Assembly: GCF_020379485.1 (NCBI RefSeq)
Contig: NC_063451.1
Coordinates: 803,739 to 867,738, forward strand
Length of the DNA stretch: 64,000 nt
Source: Brassica napus
Taxonomy: Eukaryota > Streptophyta > Magnoliopsida > Brassicales > Brassicaceae
Reading direction: 5' to 3'
Shown: positions 1-12,719 of the stretch, piece after piece
How the letters are laid out: each line of letters begins with the position of its first letter
Numbering within the stretch: the first letter of the stretch is position 1
Position numbers and translations under genes: made by a program
The notes under the pieces: generated by a model
The model's database searches: none
The model's input: only the letters and a program-made list of their open reading frames with translations
Told to the model about the DNA's origin: nothing

Positions 1-1048
1 AAATGTGGTTATAAATTTTAAAACAACACAAATATTATAGGGTTCAGTATATAAAGTATTTACCAAAATTCAATATTTTTGTAGAGGTTAACATATAAAT
101 TTTGAGAAAAATTAAAAAAATATGACAATATTGTTTTAATGCATAGTTATATCATACACTAATATATGATGATGTTGAAAGATGTTTATAGCCTTTGTTG
201 TGTCCGTTTTTCAAGAAAATAGTGATTTTGTAATGGTTATTCCAATGATATAGATTGTATAATGAACTTTTACTAAGTAATTGATAAAAAAATTAGAACG
301 ATTCCCATATACCGTAAAAAGAGTTTAACATACATTAAAACTAATTTATAGTGTTGTTAGAAAATTTAGAACAACAATAAAAAGTATAAGTTTCAGTATA
401 TAGAGCGGTTAACGTAAAACTCAATATTTTTGTAGGGGCTAACACATAAATTTTGAGAAAAATTCAAAAAAATATAACAATTGCTTTAATGCATAGTTGC
501 CTCATATACTAATATATGATGATGGTCAAAGAGGTTTGAAACTTTTGTTGTCTCCATTTCTTCAGAGAATAGCGATTTTATAATGGTTAGTCCACTAATT
601 TAGGGAGTATACGAAGTTTTACTAAATTAATTTATAAAAAAAATTGAACGATGCTCATGTACCATGAAAGAGAGTTTAACATACATTAATACAAATAAAG
701 AATGTGGTTAGAAATTTTAAAACAACACTAAAGATTATAGGCTTCAGTATATAAAACATTTACCAAAATTCAATATTTTTGTAGGGGTTAACACATAGAT
801 TTTGAGAAAATTTCAAAAAATGTGGCAATATTGTTTTAATGCATAGTTTCATCCTACACTAACATATGATGATGTTGAAAGAGGTTTAGAGCCTTTGTTT
901 TCTCCATTTTTCAAGAAAATAGAGATTTTATAGTGGTTATTTCACCGATTTAGGGAGTATTATGAAATTTTACTACATTAATTGATAATAAATTATAATG
1001 ATTCTCATATACAATGAAAGAGAGTTTAAGATACATTCATAAAAATAT
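1..1048. repeat. AT-rich satellite, left block (three monomers)
   Basis: Three tandem monomers of about 350 bp start near 3, 352 and 701. The first and third (type A) share TTTTAAAACAACAC near the start and ATGATGATGTTGAAAGA in the middle. The second (type B) has TTTAGAACAACAAT and ATGATGATGGTCAAAGA instead. The block runs off the left edge and is cut at 1048 by an LTR element. No coding potential is visible. I cannot name the satellite family. Confidence 0.85.
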
Positions 1049-1053
1049 AGAAT

Positions 1054-1426
1054 TGTTGTAATCAGAGAGTTTAGAGACTGAATATTTCTGTGTTATTATT
1101 AATGATCAAGGAGGTTCATTTATATAAGGATTACAAGATGAAGATAAATGGAAAGTATCCAAAACCTAAATTCACTAGGATTAGGAAAACTACTAATACA
1201 TAATAATGGAAAGATTACATCTACTAGGAAAAGGAAAGAGTTTCATTTTCTCCGAGCTTTGTGGCCGCCTCTCTCTCTTTTGAAGTCGGCTCTCTCTCTC
1301 CTCTCTCTAGGGCTTCGGCTCTCTCTCTCCTCTCTCTAAGGCTTCGGCCATCTCTCCATCTTCTAGGTATTGGGCCGGTCTTGGACTGAGCTTGGTTAAT
1401 GGCAATCCACTCCATGATTTATAACA
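1054..1426 (-). repeat. LTR of the Copia-like element (its 3' LTR)
   Basis: It starts TGTTGTAATCAGAGAG and ends ATTTATAACA, so it has TG...CA termini. It matches 16270-16634 over almost its whole length. A CT-rich stretch (about 1268-1365) contains short tandem repeats of CTCTCTCTCCTCTCTCTA plus GGCTTCGGC, which differ in number between the two LTRs. Confidence 0.9.
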
Positions 1427-1435
1427 CTCCCCCTT
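1427..1435 (-). other. Polypurine tract of the Copia-like element
   Basis: Read on the minus strand, AAGGGGGAG lies immediately before the LTR that starts TGTTATAAATCATGG. A purine run in this place primes plus-strand DNA synthesis in LTR elements, and it fixes the orientation as minus. Confidence 0.7.
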
Positions 1436-3721
1436 GGATGCCATAACCATACATGATTTGTAGTACGCTTCATGTTGCCTCATTAAAACCTTATCAAGAA
1501 AACCCAGTGGGACAAAACCATGATGAAGGAAAAAGAGTACAACACGCACTACTCCCCCTGATGTGAACCTCAGTGTAGGTTGTACATTCTACGCATCTTG
1601 GTGCGTGATATTTCTTGTATGTATAGGATGGGAGTAATCGGCCAAGTTCATTACTAAGCCATATCTAGACCACTTTGACCTCTTAGGTCGTTTCTCATGT
1701 CTCTTGACATCGAGTGTCCCGGTAAAGCATGTGTGCTAAATAATGTGAACCATATTGTTCTCGGGGATCACTATTGGGTCTTTGCAAATCGTGTTTGCAT
1801 GTGTCCATAGTCTAGACGTGATCGTCTACTGTTAACTCTTTACTTTGGTCGGACAAAATAAGTACTTATGGACAATGTACTAAACATGGTTATCATGAAC
1901 CTATGTCTTGATCTGGCCAATCCATGTCTGGATCATAGACCTTGTCTATACATGTCCACTACTTGTCTCATGAGTGTTCAAGATCAATGATCATTGATGT
2001 GAGTTTATAATCTCTTATTATAGCTCTGCGGCCGAACACTCTCATGGATGTGGACATCGATTTCTTTGCCTTAGGTAATGCCGTATTCATTTTGCATTCC
2101 TATCTTAATGATGGCGTCTCATGACCTTAGTTGATGTGGATCATATCACACGCTAAGTATATATTATTAGATCATGAATCTCGGCTTTCACAAGCTTATG
2201 GACTACAATACATTTGTATCCGGTTGATCCTTTGTCTCTACTAGCCCGTGATCAAGAAGAAGGGCTAGACGCCTTTTAGTCTTAAAAGCCGGACGCGTCT
2301 AGTAGAAGAGCCAGACGTTCTTTGCTGAAGAGCCGGACGCCCTTAGACGGACAGAGTCGGACATCTTTAGTTTGAAGGGCCGGGACCGGACGCTTTTGGT
2401 CGGACACCCACATAGATTTATTCTACGCCTACTAACCTCTTTTAGGTTTAGTATAATCACAAGGAATTTCAAATATATGGACTGTATTGGATTGTCTTTT
2501 ATACAACTCCAAGATCAATGATCATGCGTGATCAATTTTTTTTACATACTATATGCAGCTGCTTTATGTTTCAGTCCATGAATCAGCTTAGGAACGAAGC
2601 TGTTCTTTCATCTTATCCAGTGATCCATATGCTGCTTACTACATCATTTGTATCTAATTTCTTTCTTATGACCAGACCATTGTCAATTTCGAAAATCTGT
2701 AGCAGCATCCACCACATAGGAGTTTATCTCCTTATAATTTGTTCCTTTGATCTATGTGAGTACCTTGTGTAACAAGCTATAATCGAATGCTGTTAGTAGA
2801 AAAACATGAACACCTTTACATCATGTACATCTCTCACGGTTTCTTTACTTCTCACAAGATCCATCTATTTCACTGGTTGATCAGATGGCGTTTCTGTATA
2901 TGTATATGGCCAATACGCCCATCTCTCTTTTAGATACTTTGAACCTCCACGTTTTATCTTTTCTAATCTCTATGATCTTTTATGATTGTATGAGTACTCT
3001 TTCGTGGGTTCATGATCCTCGTTCATCCCTTTATGTTCAAGTGCTATAACTTTATGTATCTTTATACAAATGTGTGTGTGTGTCGACACTTTCATGTGGT
3101 TCCATTATGTTCCAGACATGATCTATAGATTTGAGATCTTATTATCCAGGACCTTTATTACCTAGTAGTTTGGCGTCCCAAGACTACATGGTTTGGTACC
3201 TTAGATGTGTAGCTGCGCAGCCTTTTCTCAATGTCTGGTATGGTTTCTCTTATAATCTCGGATCTGTATTCTATGCACCATTCTTTTCTATCCGAGATTC
3301 CTTTATCTTATGGAACACTTGGTCTATCTTGTATAGACTCTATAGCAACTTGATTATGTCTCTTCTAGGACATTCATTTGGTGCTAAGCTGGTTAGTCAT
3401 TTCTCGGGCCAGTGTCTGGCATTTCGATTAGCTTCTCAATTAGCTAGCTTTATATAATCTTTCTTTGGATGTCTTAAATTATAATCTCTAGTCCGAGGAT
3501 CTTTGCCAAGACAATGATGGTTAAAACCATTCTTATCATTCTTTTACTCTTTAATCTTTCTTTTATCCAGCTTATAATCTTTCTCCTTTAATATCGAATA
3601 TCCGGATTCATTTGTTTCATGCAATCCGTACATGGCCACTATTTTAATCACCCATGTTTTGGCTCACGTTCCTTTGAGTTCGTGGAGAAGATCTTATTCT
3701 TATATATTCCCAATCCTCTTC
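1436..3721 (-). other. Copia-like interior, 3' part, no coding sequence recognised
   Basis: This is the element interior between the CACTA insertion and the left LTR. Open frames are short (84 and 108 codons on the wrong strand) and resemble nothing. At about 2250-2410 the words GCCGGACG and GGACGC recur. There is also a GT run near 3070. This is where pol would be expected, and I see no integrase or reverse transcriptase motif. Confidence 0.6.
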
Positions 3722-3724
3722 TGA

Positions 3725-3905
3725 CACTACAGGAAATGTGGTTAGTAATAGCGGACGAAAAGCGCTATCATTTTGGTTTAATAGCGTTTCCTTGGACGCT
3801 CTGACATCACCCGTTATAAAAAATCCAACCCTTTTAATAGGGATTTTCCTCTGTGCTATTACTAAGTGTATAACAATAGCGCTTTTGTGTTCGCAATTGT
3901 TAGTA
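3725..3905. promoter_or_regulatory. CACTA left terminal and subterminal repeats
   Basis: Just inside the terminal inverted repeat the words AATAGCG and AGCGCTAT recur on both strands (near 3747, 3760, 3780 and 3876). In En/Spm such subterminal repeats bind TNPA, which brings the ends together and regulates the promoter. That role here is inferred from the family. This end lies downstream of the transposase gene. Confidence 0.6.
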
Positions 3906-4181
3906 TTTATAATAACGTTTAATAAATGTTATTAGAACCAAATAATTTGATTTTTCGTAGTAGCAAAGATAGCAAATGTTTCGTGTTATTGATTAGTTTT
4001 ATAATTATCCCAAAATTAATTAATAATAATTATTGAATTGATTTTTAAATAATTAATTCGAAAATATGAAATAAAAACAATATAAATTATTAAAATTCCA
4101 AAAATCAATATAATTATTCAAATCCCATAACACAACATTATCACATTCATACAAACCATCACACAAGCATACAACATATCA

Positions 4182-7100
4182 TCAATCTACCACTAATAAA
4201 CCTTCACAATCATCCCTAACATATACACTATCATCATCCATATCATCACCCATATCATCAACTTCTTGGACAGGTAAAGGAGCACCACCTAAATCCTCTT
4301 CTGTTTCCAACTCATGATAACCTCTAGGTGGTGCTCTCATAACAACATACCAATTTGAAGCATCATCCTCCCTAGAGTAGAAAACCTGTTTCGCTTGAGA
4401 AGGTAGAATGAATGGATCTTTCAAATAGGCTGCTTGGTTCATATGAAGGTTAACAAGAGTGAAGCCATCTTCTTCCTTCACACCATTCGCTGTGTTTGCC
4501 CAGTTGCATCTAAAGAGTGGCACTTTGAACATGTGATAGTCGATGACCAAAATCTCCTTTATCACTCCATAGTATGTAATCATATCCGCGACCTGTCTCA
4601 TATCTCTTGCACTTGATCTACACATGCTAAAGGCTTCATAAGTTACTCCACTGTTTTGTGTCTTCAGCTTGACCGCATCAGTATGAAACCGTTGGCCATT
4701 GATGATGAATCCTTTATGTGCTAAAGCAACATTTCTTGGTCCAAATGCCAACCACCTTATCTCCTTAGAATGACTATCTTTTGAGTCTAAATGAATCTGC
4801 CGCAGGAAATCAGAGGATTATCATCAAGCCGAGGTACTTAAATTATAATCAAAACATGATAATATGTACCACGAAACCAATCATCAATCTACAAGCTAAC
4901 CAGTCATCAAAATACTAAAAATCCAGACAGTTTCATCAAGCTATAAGCTACTCAGACATCAATTCGCTAAAATATGGACATGTTCTTCAAGATACAAACC
5001 AGGCATCATGATACAAGCTAACTAGTCATCACCAAACAAGCTAACCAGTCATCACCAAACAAGCTAACCAGTATTTACAATAATAATCAAGAAAAGAATT
5101 TGGAGTTTGTAACCTTATTTTTAAGCCATTCTGTAAAGTGTTCAGTATGGTTTTTCCATAACAAAGTTTCATTTTTAGCCAATCGAGCATCCTTAGCTTG
5201 CAACTCTTCCAAATGCATCCTGATTTTAAATTAAACAACAGTATATGAAAATGAAATTATGAGTAAAACAAGTAGAAGAAACATAGAGAATTACTTACTC
5301 AAGAAAGGGATCCAAAGATGCCATGTTCATTAGCACATATCGATGTGCAATGTCTCTATCTTTATCTGACAGGGTAACCTCTATACCCTTCTGCAGAGGT
5401 CGGCCTTCAACCACCATTCTATCAGCCTCAACATCTTCATTACGATTAACTGCTTCTTGAACTGGTACTGATTCTTTAAGGAACTCTAAACAAAATGCAA
5501 CACATTCTCCAGCTAAATACGCCTCAGCCATACATGCTTCTGGCCTTGCATAATTCTTAACAAAAGCCTTTAGTGTTTTCATGTACCTATAACTCAGGAA
5601 ATATGAATATTAGTCAAACATCATTGTGGGAAGTGGATATATTGAAGAGAGATGTTGATCAAACCTTTCGAAGGGATACATCCATCGGAAGTGAACTGGT
5701 CCTCCCAACCGTGCCTCTCTTGATAAATGTAGTGGAAGGTGAAACATGATATCAAAAAGGGCTGGAGGGAAGAAGCGCTCCAGCTGACACATTGTCTCCA
5801 CAAACTCTGTCTCCATGGATATAAGTTTCTCTGGGTCAATGATGCGCTGACACAACCTGTTGAAGTAACTGCATAATCTATTTATGGCTATCCTAGGACC
5901 CCTATGTAACAACCCTCTTAATGCAGCTGGTAACAAGTTCTGTACTAAGACATGATGATCATGCGACTTTAAACTACCAATATTTGGAGGGTTAACTGAA
6001 ACACTATTCGCAATATTACCACAATAACCATCAGGGCCTCTAAACTTAGCTAACCTTTGGCAGAAAATGGTCTTCTCTCTCTTCGATAACCAGTAGGCAG
6101 CAGGAGGTAAGTATGTTTTCTTTCCCCTCACCTCTGTGTGCAAGTGCTTTCTGATTCCAATATCTTCTAAGTCTTTTCTTGCTTTCAACCCATCTTTTGA
6201 CTTCGCACTTTGCATCAACAGAGACAATATAGCATCGGACACATTCTTTTCTACGTGCATAACATCAATATTGTGACGAACAGGCAACTCCTAACACATT
6301 AAACAAGAAACTGTTAGACATATTGATCTCTTCTTCCAGTAATCAGATAATATAGGTCAGTTACTATAGTTTACCTTCCAGTAAGGTAGATCAAAGAATA
6401 TTGATCTCTTCTTCCACCGCCATAGTTCATTTGATTCTTCACACTCTTCTTCTTGTAACCTCTCATCATCTTCCAACTCTAGTCTTTTCCTTTTTTTTTC
6501 CTTCTCTAGAGGTCTACCAAAATCATTCGTAAAAGCTTGTAGTGTCTCATATATCTCAGCGCCTGTTTGTATCCTATTAGCATTCCCTTCCTCCACAGTG
6601 TTGTCAAACCAAGCTTTTTTATATCTGTAACGATGGCCAGGCGGTAGTCTCCTTCTGTTACTCATGTAGACAAACTTGCGGCTAAACTTAAGCCACCTTG
6701 CAGGTGTATCCTTTCCACATACATTGCAGGCTTGTTTCCCCTTTACTTTACATCCAGACAGTGTTCCTAAGGCTGGATAGTCACTGATACTCCAAAGCAG
6801 CAAGGCTCTGAGATTAAAGTTCTCCTTCGCAAATGAGTCATACACTTCAATACCCTCAGCCCACAAATCCTTTAGATCGTCTATCAGTGGTGCTAGGTAA
6901 ACATCAATGTTGTTACCAGGAGCAGTAGGACCAGGGATCAACAAAGTCAGCATTATATTCTCAGCCTTCATACACATGGTTGGAGGCGTGTTATAGTTCA
7001 CTAACAACACTGGCCATGTGCTGTGATTGGTGCTTTGCATGGAGAAAGGGTTCATCCCATCTGTAGAAATCCCAAGTCGAAGATTCCGTGGATCAGCAGC

Positions 7101-8090
7101 AAAGTCTGGCCATTTAGCATTCACTTGTGCCCAAGAGATAGAATCAACAGGGTGCCGCATTGTACCATCTTCAGTGGCATTGGTATAGTGCCAACGCAGA
7201 TCTTCAGCCATCCTTTGTGATCTAAACATCCTCCTAAACCTGTCCTTGATTGGAAAATATCTAAGGACCTTTGCCGGAATCCCCACCTTTAACTCATTAC
7301 TGTGCTTATCCATTTCCCATCTTGAAACTTTGCATCTTGGACAGCTTTCTAGGTTCTCATACTCCTTCCTATACAATATGCAATCATTCTTGCAAGCATG
7401 AATACTGTCGTAGCCGAACCCAAAGATCTTCAGAAATTTCTTGATTGCAGCTAAACTCTTGGGAAGAACATTGTCTTCAGGTAGCAAATCCTCAAGTAAA
7501 ACCAACAGCTGATCAAAGTAGTTCTCCGACACACCACTTTTAACCTTGAATCTGTAAAGTCCCATGATAGCTGAAACCTTTGTGTGCTTGAGACAATCCG
7601 AGTATAATGGCGTTTGAGCGTCTCTGAGCTTTTTCTTAAACTCAATTTCCTCTGGTGCTTCATCGTCTTCGTTGTCAGTTGTCGGGTTTGGACCACCTTC
7701 GTCCATGGAGAATGTTGTCTTAAACAAATCAAACGCCTCTGTTTCATATTGAAGAACACTGTCTTCTGCAGAATCTCTTTTTTCTCCATGAATACTCCAA
7801 CGAGAACTCTTATACTTCTTATCCATACCCCTAATCACCAAATGCTCCACAATTTTATCCAGTGACTGATGGCTCAGATTGCGGCAGTCTCTACAAGGGC
7901 ATAGCATTTCAGACAGACTTCCCAATCTTTTTGCGGACGAATTCACAAAATTAGTTGCTCCTTCTGAATACTCGTGGCTATTCCTACAAGAATCAGACAA
8001 AAGAAGTTAGCTTTATTTCAATCGGCGAGTAGAAATGAGATCGAGGGATTTTAGGTTATACCTTGGAAGCCAAATCCACGACTTATCCAT
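4182..8090 (-). CDS. TNP2-type CACTA transposase, six exons
   Basis: Predicted catalytic transposase of the CACTA element. Joining 8062-8090, 6375-7983, 5665-6290, 5299-5586, 5114-5219 and 4182-4796 at GT-AG sites gives 3273 nt, an exact multiple of three (about 1090 aa), with no internal stop noticed. The start at 8090 gives the family N-terminus MDKSWIWLPR. In order I see the transposase-associated zinc-like CPCRDC motif, CPRCKVSRWEMDK, the TNP2 core with STDGMNPF (about residue 317) and ISDYPALGTLSG, a DUF4218 region (HNIDVMHVEKNV, KNYARPEACMAEAYLAGEC), and a C-terminal DUF4216 region (VPLFRCNWA, SQAKQVFY) with an acidic tail. The length suits the family. The TNPA-like partner lies upstream on the same strand. 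The exon ends are my own reading of splice sites. Confidence 0.9.
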
Positions 8091-9126
8091 TTGCTTACTT
8101 TCAATCGGCGAATACAGGAACAGCTGGTTTGATTTTAGCTCGAGAGATACATGTGCTTTCTTTAGGGTTTTTTCGATTTTAGATCGCGAGACAGAAAGGA
8201 GTTTCGACAGAAAGAGAGATGTTGTGTTCTGAAATTTTCCGAGTGCAAACAGAGACAGAAAAAAATGAACGGTTGTGATCAAAGATTTGGAGAGAAATCG
8301 GACGGTCTATGATTAATCCGAGTGCAATCTTAGTAGTTGCTCCTCATTGGCTCAAAAAATAAAAAGAATGGCTAAGATTGAAGTTGGGAAGACACATCCA
8401 TCGGCATATGGTTTGCCACGTCTGCAATCTTGGAGGTTACTCCTTATTGGCTCAAGGTATTAATTTCGTTTGAAATCTGGAAATTAATATATAAATATGA
8501 TTTTGAAGCAAAAAAAAATTAAATTAAATCTTAAAAATCAAATATTCAGTTTTCCAATTTTACAAAAAAAAAATTGTATGAATATAAATTTTTTATGTGA
8601 GCTTTTATAAGATTGATCAATCTAGCTCATATGTTCATAAACACTACTACTTATTTGTATGTACAAAGGCTTTAGGGTATAGGGTTTGAACAAATGAGTG
8701 TTTATAAAATTTATAACTAATCAGTTTTGTGAAATTAAGATTACAATATCCTTTTAAGAATGAACAAAATTGTGAAATCAAGTACAATTAGGGTATAGGG
8801 TATAGGTTTGTACTTTAGGGTTTAGGGATTTCACTTTAGGGTATAGGATTTTAATTTTTGGTCTTCCCGTCTGTGGATTTAATTTTTAAAGCTTATGGTT
8901 TAATGTAAAATTATGCACTTAAGGGTATAGGGGTTAACAAGCTAAACATTTTCACACATAACCTTATATCATAATATAACACATAATTTTTGTTTTTTTG
9001 TCTGCTAACTGTTACATAATATCATACATGATTTCAACCGAGTAAAAAAGTACCTAAACATTCGATCACACACTAGAAATACATAGCCGATGAGAACCAA
9101 CTTGAAAAATGTTTCAGACGACAATT
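8091..9126. other. CACTA intergenic region with degenerate telomere-like words
   Basis: This lies between the transposase start and the 3' end of the TNPA-like gene, so the transposase promoter should be near 8100-8400. From about 8670 to 8935 the words GGGTATAGGG and TTTAGGGTTTAGGG recur on the plus strand, resembling the plant telomere repeat TTTAGGG in short degenerate form. No ORF is supported. Confidence 0.6.
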
Positions 9127-12100
9127 TTAGACAAACTTGATTTTGTCATTTGGCCATGCCACAACCGAACCCATTGCATCAGATATGTATTCAATCTCTG
9201 AATTTGGCCTCCAGACTTTTGCATCACCGATCTTAGCCACATCAATCCACACCTTGCTTGCATTTGGACCTAGGGGTACAAAGTGGCACAACTCATTCGG
9301 ATCCGTTGAAGCTACCCTTCCTTCAGCTACCTTACGTCCAGAGTTGTTGCAATCCAAGAGAGTGCACTTCTGCTTCGGACTTCTGGTCGAACTAGTGCTG
9401 CCTGGACTCTACAACTCAAACAAGATGACAGAAGCAAGTTCCAACATCAATCAAGGACGCAACATCAATCATCAGGCAAATAAAAAAATTTAACTTCATG
9501 TCAATTACATACCACTGCTTTTTTCTTGGCTGGCTTCGAAGGTGATGCTATTTTCTTCCCTGCACATTTAGTTGGTGTTACTTCTGTAGCGGGTGTAGGC
9601 ATGACTTCAACCTTTAGGACTGGCCATGCTATTTTCTCGCTAAGTGCATCACCAATCAAGAACATATCAGCGGTTGGCCTCCACAAATATGCTTGATCAT
9701 TGAACACCTTCACTACTTCGACACTAACAGCATTGGGACCCAGAGGTATGTTGTTAACCATGTCTTTGGATTTTGAAGAGCACACGAGACCTTCAGCAAT
9801 GACCTCGTCCTCATCATTGGTCCAATCATATATCTTGCATCTTCGATATTCACCTTCCTTGCTTTGCTAAAACAAGATTTGAAATTAGAAATTTTAGTAA
9901 TGATTAGAGATGACTCAATTGTTGTAAGAAGAAAACAAGATTTGAAAATTTACCATAGATAAATCTTCAGAACAGTTTGGATCCTTATCCAAAATCACTT
10001 TATCCATTGGCCAAGATATCTTGTATCCCACAGCTTCATCAAGAGTTAACACATCCGTAGTAGGCCTCCAGAGTGAAGCTGATGCGCTTAGTGCATACTT
10101 AACTACGATAGCCACTGCATTAGGACCAATTGGTATACGACCAATTTTGTACTTCGGTTCAGCAGAGCAGAATTCTCCTTCACCAACAACAACATCCTCT
10201 GATTCAATCCAATCCAGTATTTGTACTCTGACTCCTTCTTTGAATCCACCACTACTCTCAGATGTTTCAGCATCAACATTACTTTTCTGAGAAAAGGCAA
10301 CGGAAATCGTAAATGTCTTAAAACTAATTGACCAAAGGTAATGAAAAGGATTACCTTCTTCTCAGCTAATTCTCGCACCATCCCCTTTAACTCTTCAATC
10401 TCACTTTTCATTTCTGCAATCTTAGCGTCTCTAAATTGCAGATATGCTAGCTTATTAGCTGTAATCCCTCTACCAAAGCCCCTTACTCGTCCAGGTTTGT
10501 CTTTTCCCAAAACCTTGCTCACAGCATCTTCCCTTATGTTATCAGCAGCTGATGTGGAGTCCATCTGACTGTCAAGTGACTGTATTTGTTCCTGATACAA
10601 TCATTTAAACACAAAATCATTCATTGCCATAGTCTATTAACTATACACAATATACAACTTCCATAATGCTTACAATAGTCTCAGCAAACTGGGGCTTCAC
10701 AGGTCTGCCATCAGCATGAGTGTGTCCCGCAATCCAAACCTTGGATCTACTCACCTTACTTGGGTCTTTACTCTTTTTTTTTCTATATGAAAACAAACAT
10801 ATCTCACTACCATTTTAATCTAACAAGCTGATGTACAATATGTAGATGTTTGACTACTCTTTTACCATATCATCAGCTAAACGAAGCATTCCTTTGCGGC
10901 TGGTGGTGTGAGGAATCTGATTTCTTCTCATCGCTCTGTACTTGTTACTCGTTTCCTACAATATAAATATGACATTGATTATATCCATCAGACATGACCT
11001 TTAAGGATGAAACTTACTTAGTTGTAGATAACTCACTGTGAAAGATTTGGTAGTCTTACTCTTAACCCAAGTGTTCCACAGTTGAAGGGATGGGATGTTG
11101 CTCGGTTTTAAAGCTATTCTCTCAGCTGCAGTCTTCGCCACACGTACTTGTGACACCAGCCTCGACTTCCCAGCCCTCCACACATTTCCCAGCTGCTTGA
11201 AAATAACAGCTTTCTGCCACTCTTCTTGCAAGTTAAACCTCCCCTGCATCACAATAATCAAGTTAAACATGTTTATAATTTCATCTTGCGGTTAAACAAA
11301 ACATACTAATATATATACAAACCTGAATTTCTTCCCACATTGTTGCTTTAGTCGCTGCATCAAGTTTTCTCCAATCGGCAAGTGTAACCGGAACATGTTC
11401 CCTCACAAGAGGACCAAGAAACGACGATAGGTTACTGAACCAGGTCCAACATGCTCACCAATGTCATTGAATGTGACCATAATCTTATCATTGGGATTTT
11501 CAGCCACTCTACGCAACTTTGTAGGTCCTCTTTTATTTTTTTTTGAACTTCCTCCCCTGCTAGCTCAACTCCTTCAGTACTAGGAATCTCATCATCTTGC
11601 GCAGTGCCATCTTCTTCCATATCGCGAGCTTCTTCTTCGCAAGCTTCCTCTTCGTTCCCTTTCTCATTAAGAACTCCATCATCTTCCATATTGGCCGGTT
11701 CTTCTTCATTCTCTTTCCCATTGAGATCTCCATCTTCTTCATTCTCTTTCCCATTGACATCGCCATCTTCTTCATCCTCTTTCCCATTGACATCCTCTTC
11801 ATCGTCTTTATCTTCTTCAGACATTGACTTCTCAGCCTGATCATCCTTATCTTCGGGTGTTACATCTTCTACTTCATCATCCTGAGCAGGTGTTACATCT
11901 TGTACTTCATCATCCTTAGGAGGTGTAACATCTTCTACCTCATCATCGTCAGATGGTGTTACATCTTCTATGTAATCATCTTCAGCAGCCACTTTCTTGA
12001 TTCTACTACTTCTTCTCGTTGGCGTTAAAACTAAATTCTTTTTAGGGGAAGCCGTTTTCTTTGCTGTTCTTTTCTTCACTTTTAGTTGCGGTGCCTTGTC

Positions 12101-12175
12101 CTCTTGATCTACTACCTCCAAGCCTTGATTACGTCTACTCCGACGAGAACCAACTTGTCCTCTTGTCTTTGCCAT
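9127..12175 (-). pseudogene. TNPA/ORF1-type CACTA gene, frameshifted, with triplicated C-terminal domain
   Basis: Second gene of the CACTA element. The N-terminus from 12175 is basic, then carries acidic repeats (DDDEVEDVTP, about 12000-11820; GKENEEDGD, about 11780-11690). A plant En/Spm Transposase_24 region follows (VTFNDIGEHVG, WRKLDAATKATMWEEI, RFNLQEEWQKAVIFKQLGN, RNQIPHTTSRKGMLRLADDM, LGKDKPGRVRGFGRG). The C-terminus has three copies of a domain with the core PLGPNA...LWRPT...DA...I.WP..KV (about 10270-9950, 9830-9580, 9410-9130). Two frame changes break the long frame: one at an A9 run near 11540 and one near 11430. The protein family regulates transposition and binds subterminal repeats; this copy is probably not functional unless these are sequence errors. 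Confidence 0.8.
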
Positions 12176-12719
12176 TTCTGAAACTGATAAACAAATCCAA
12201 AATCAAATCAAGCCATTCGATCAAAAAATCTAAACCCAAAATCAAATCGAAACCTTCAATCATATTCAAAATCAAACTGAAACCCACAATCATATTCAAA
12301 ACCTAATCGAAACCCACAATCATATTCAAAACCTAATCGAAACCTAATCGAAACCCACAATCAAAATCGAATCATGTGTTAACGCGGACATGCATGTGAA
12401 AAGAGATTTGAATCAAAGAGAAACCCAAAATCAAAGAGATTCGACTCGAGAGAACCAGTCTCTATTCTAAACTCAGAATCAAATCGAAACTCATACCAAT
12501 TGAAGCTTCGACTCGAGAGAACTCTGAAGAACTTCGATGAGTCGGTTTTGATTTTGAGGAATGTGAAGAGAGTGAAGTGAAGAGAATGAAGTCTCGGTTT
12601 CGATTAATACTTAAGTTATTTTTAATATATTTTTTCATATATGATAGCATTTAGTTTTTGATTTGCAATGGTAAGGCGCCTCCACTTACCAAATTAACGC
12701 GGCTGAATTATTTTATTTT

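Noticed and set aside
3131..3457. 108-codon plus-strand frame in the Copia-like interior
   Set aside because: Wrong strand for the element, no domain, no neighbouring exons; probably chance.
11597..11844. Plus- and minus-strand frames over the acidic repeat of the CACTA gene
   Set aside because: They are shadows of the Asp/Glu-rich coding repeat in other frames.
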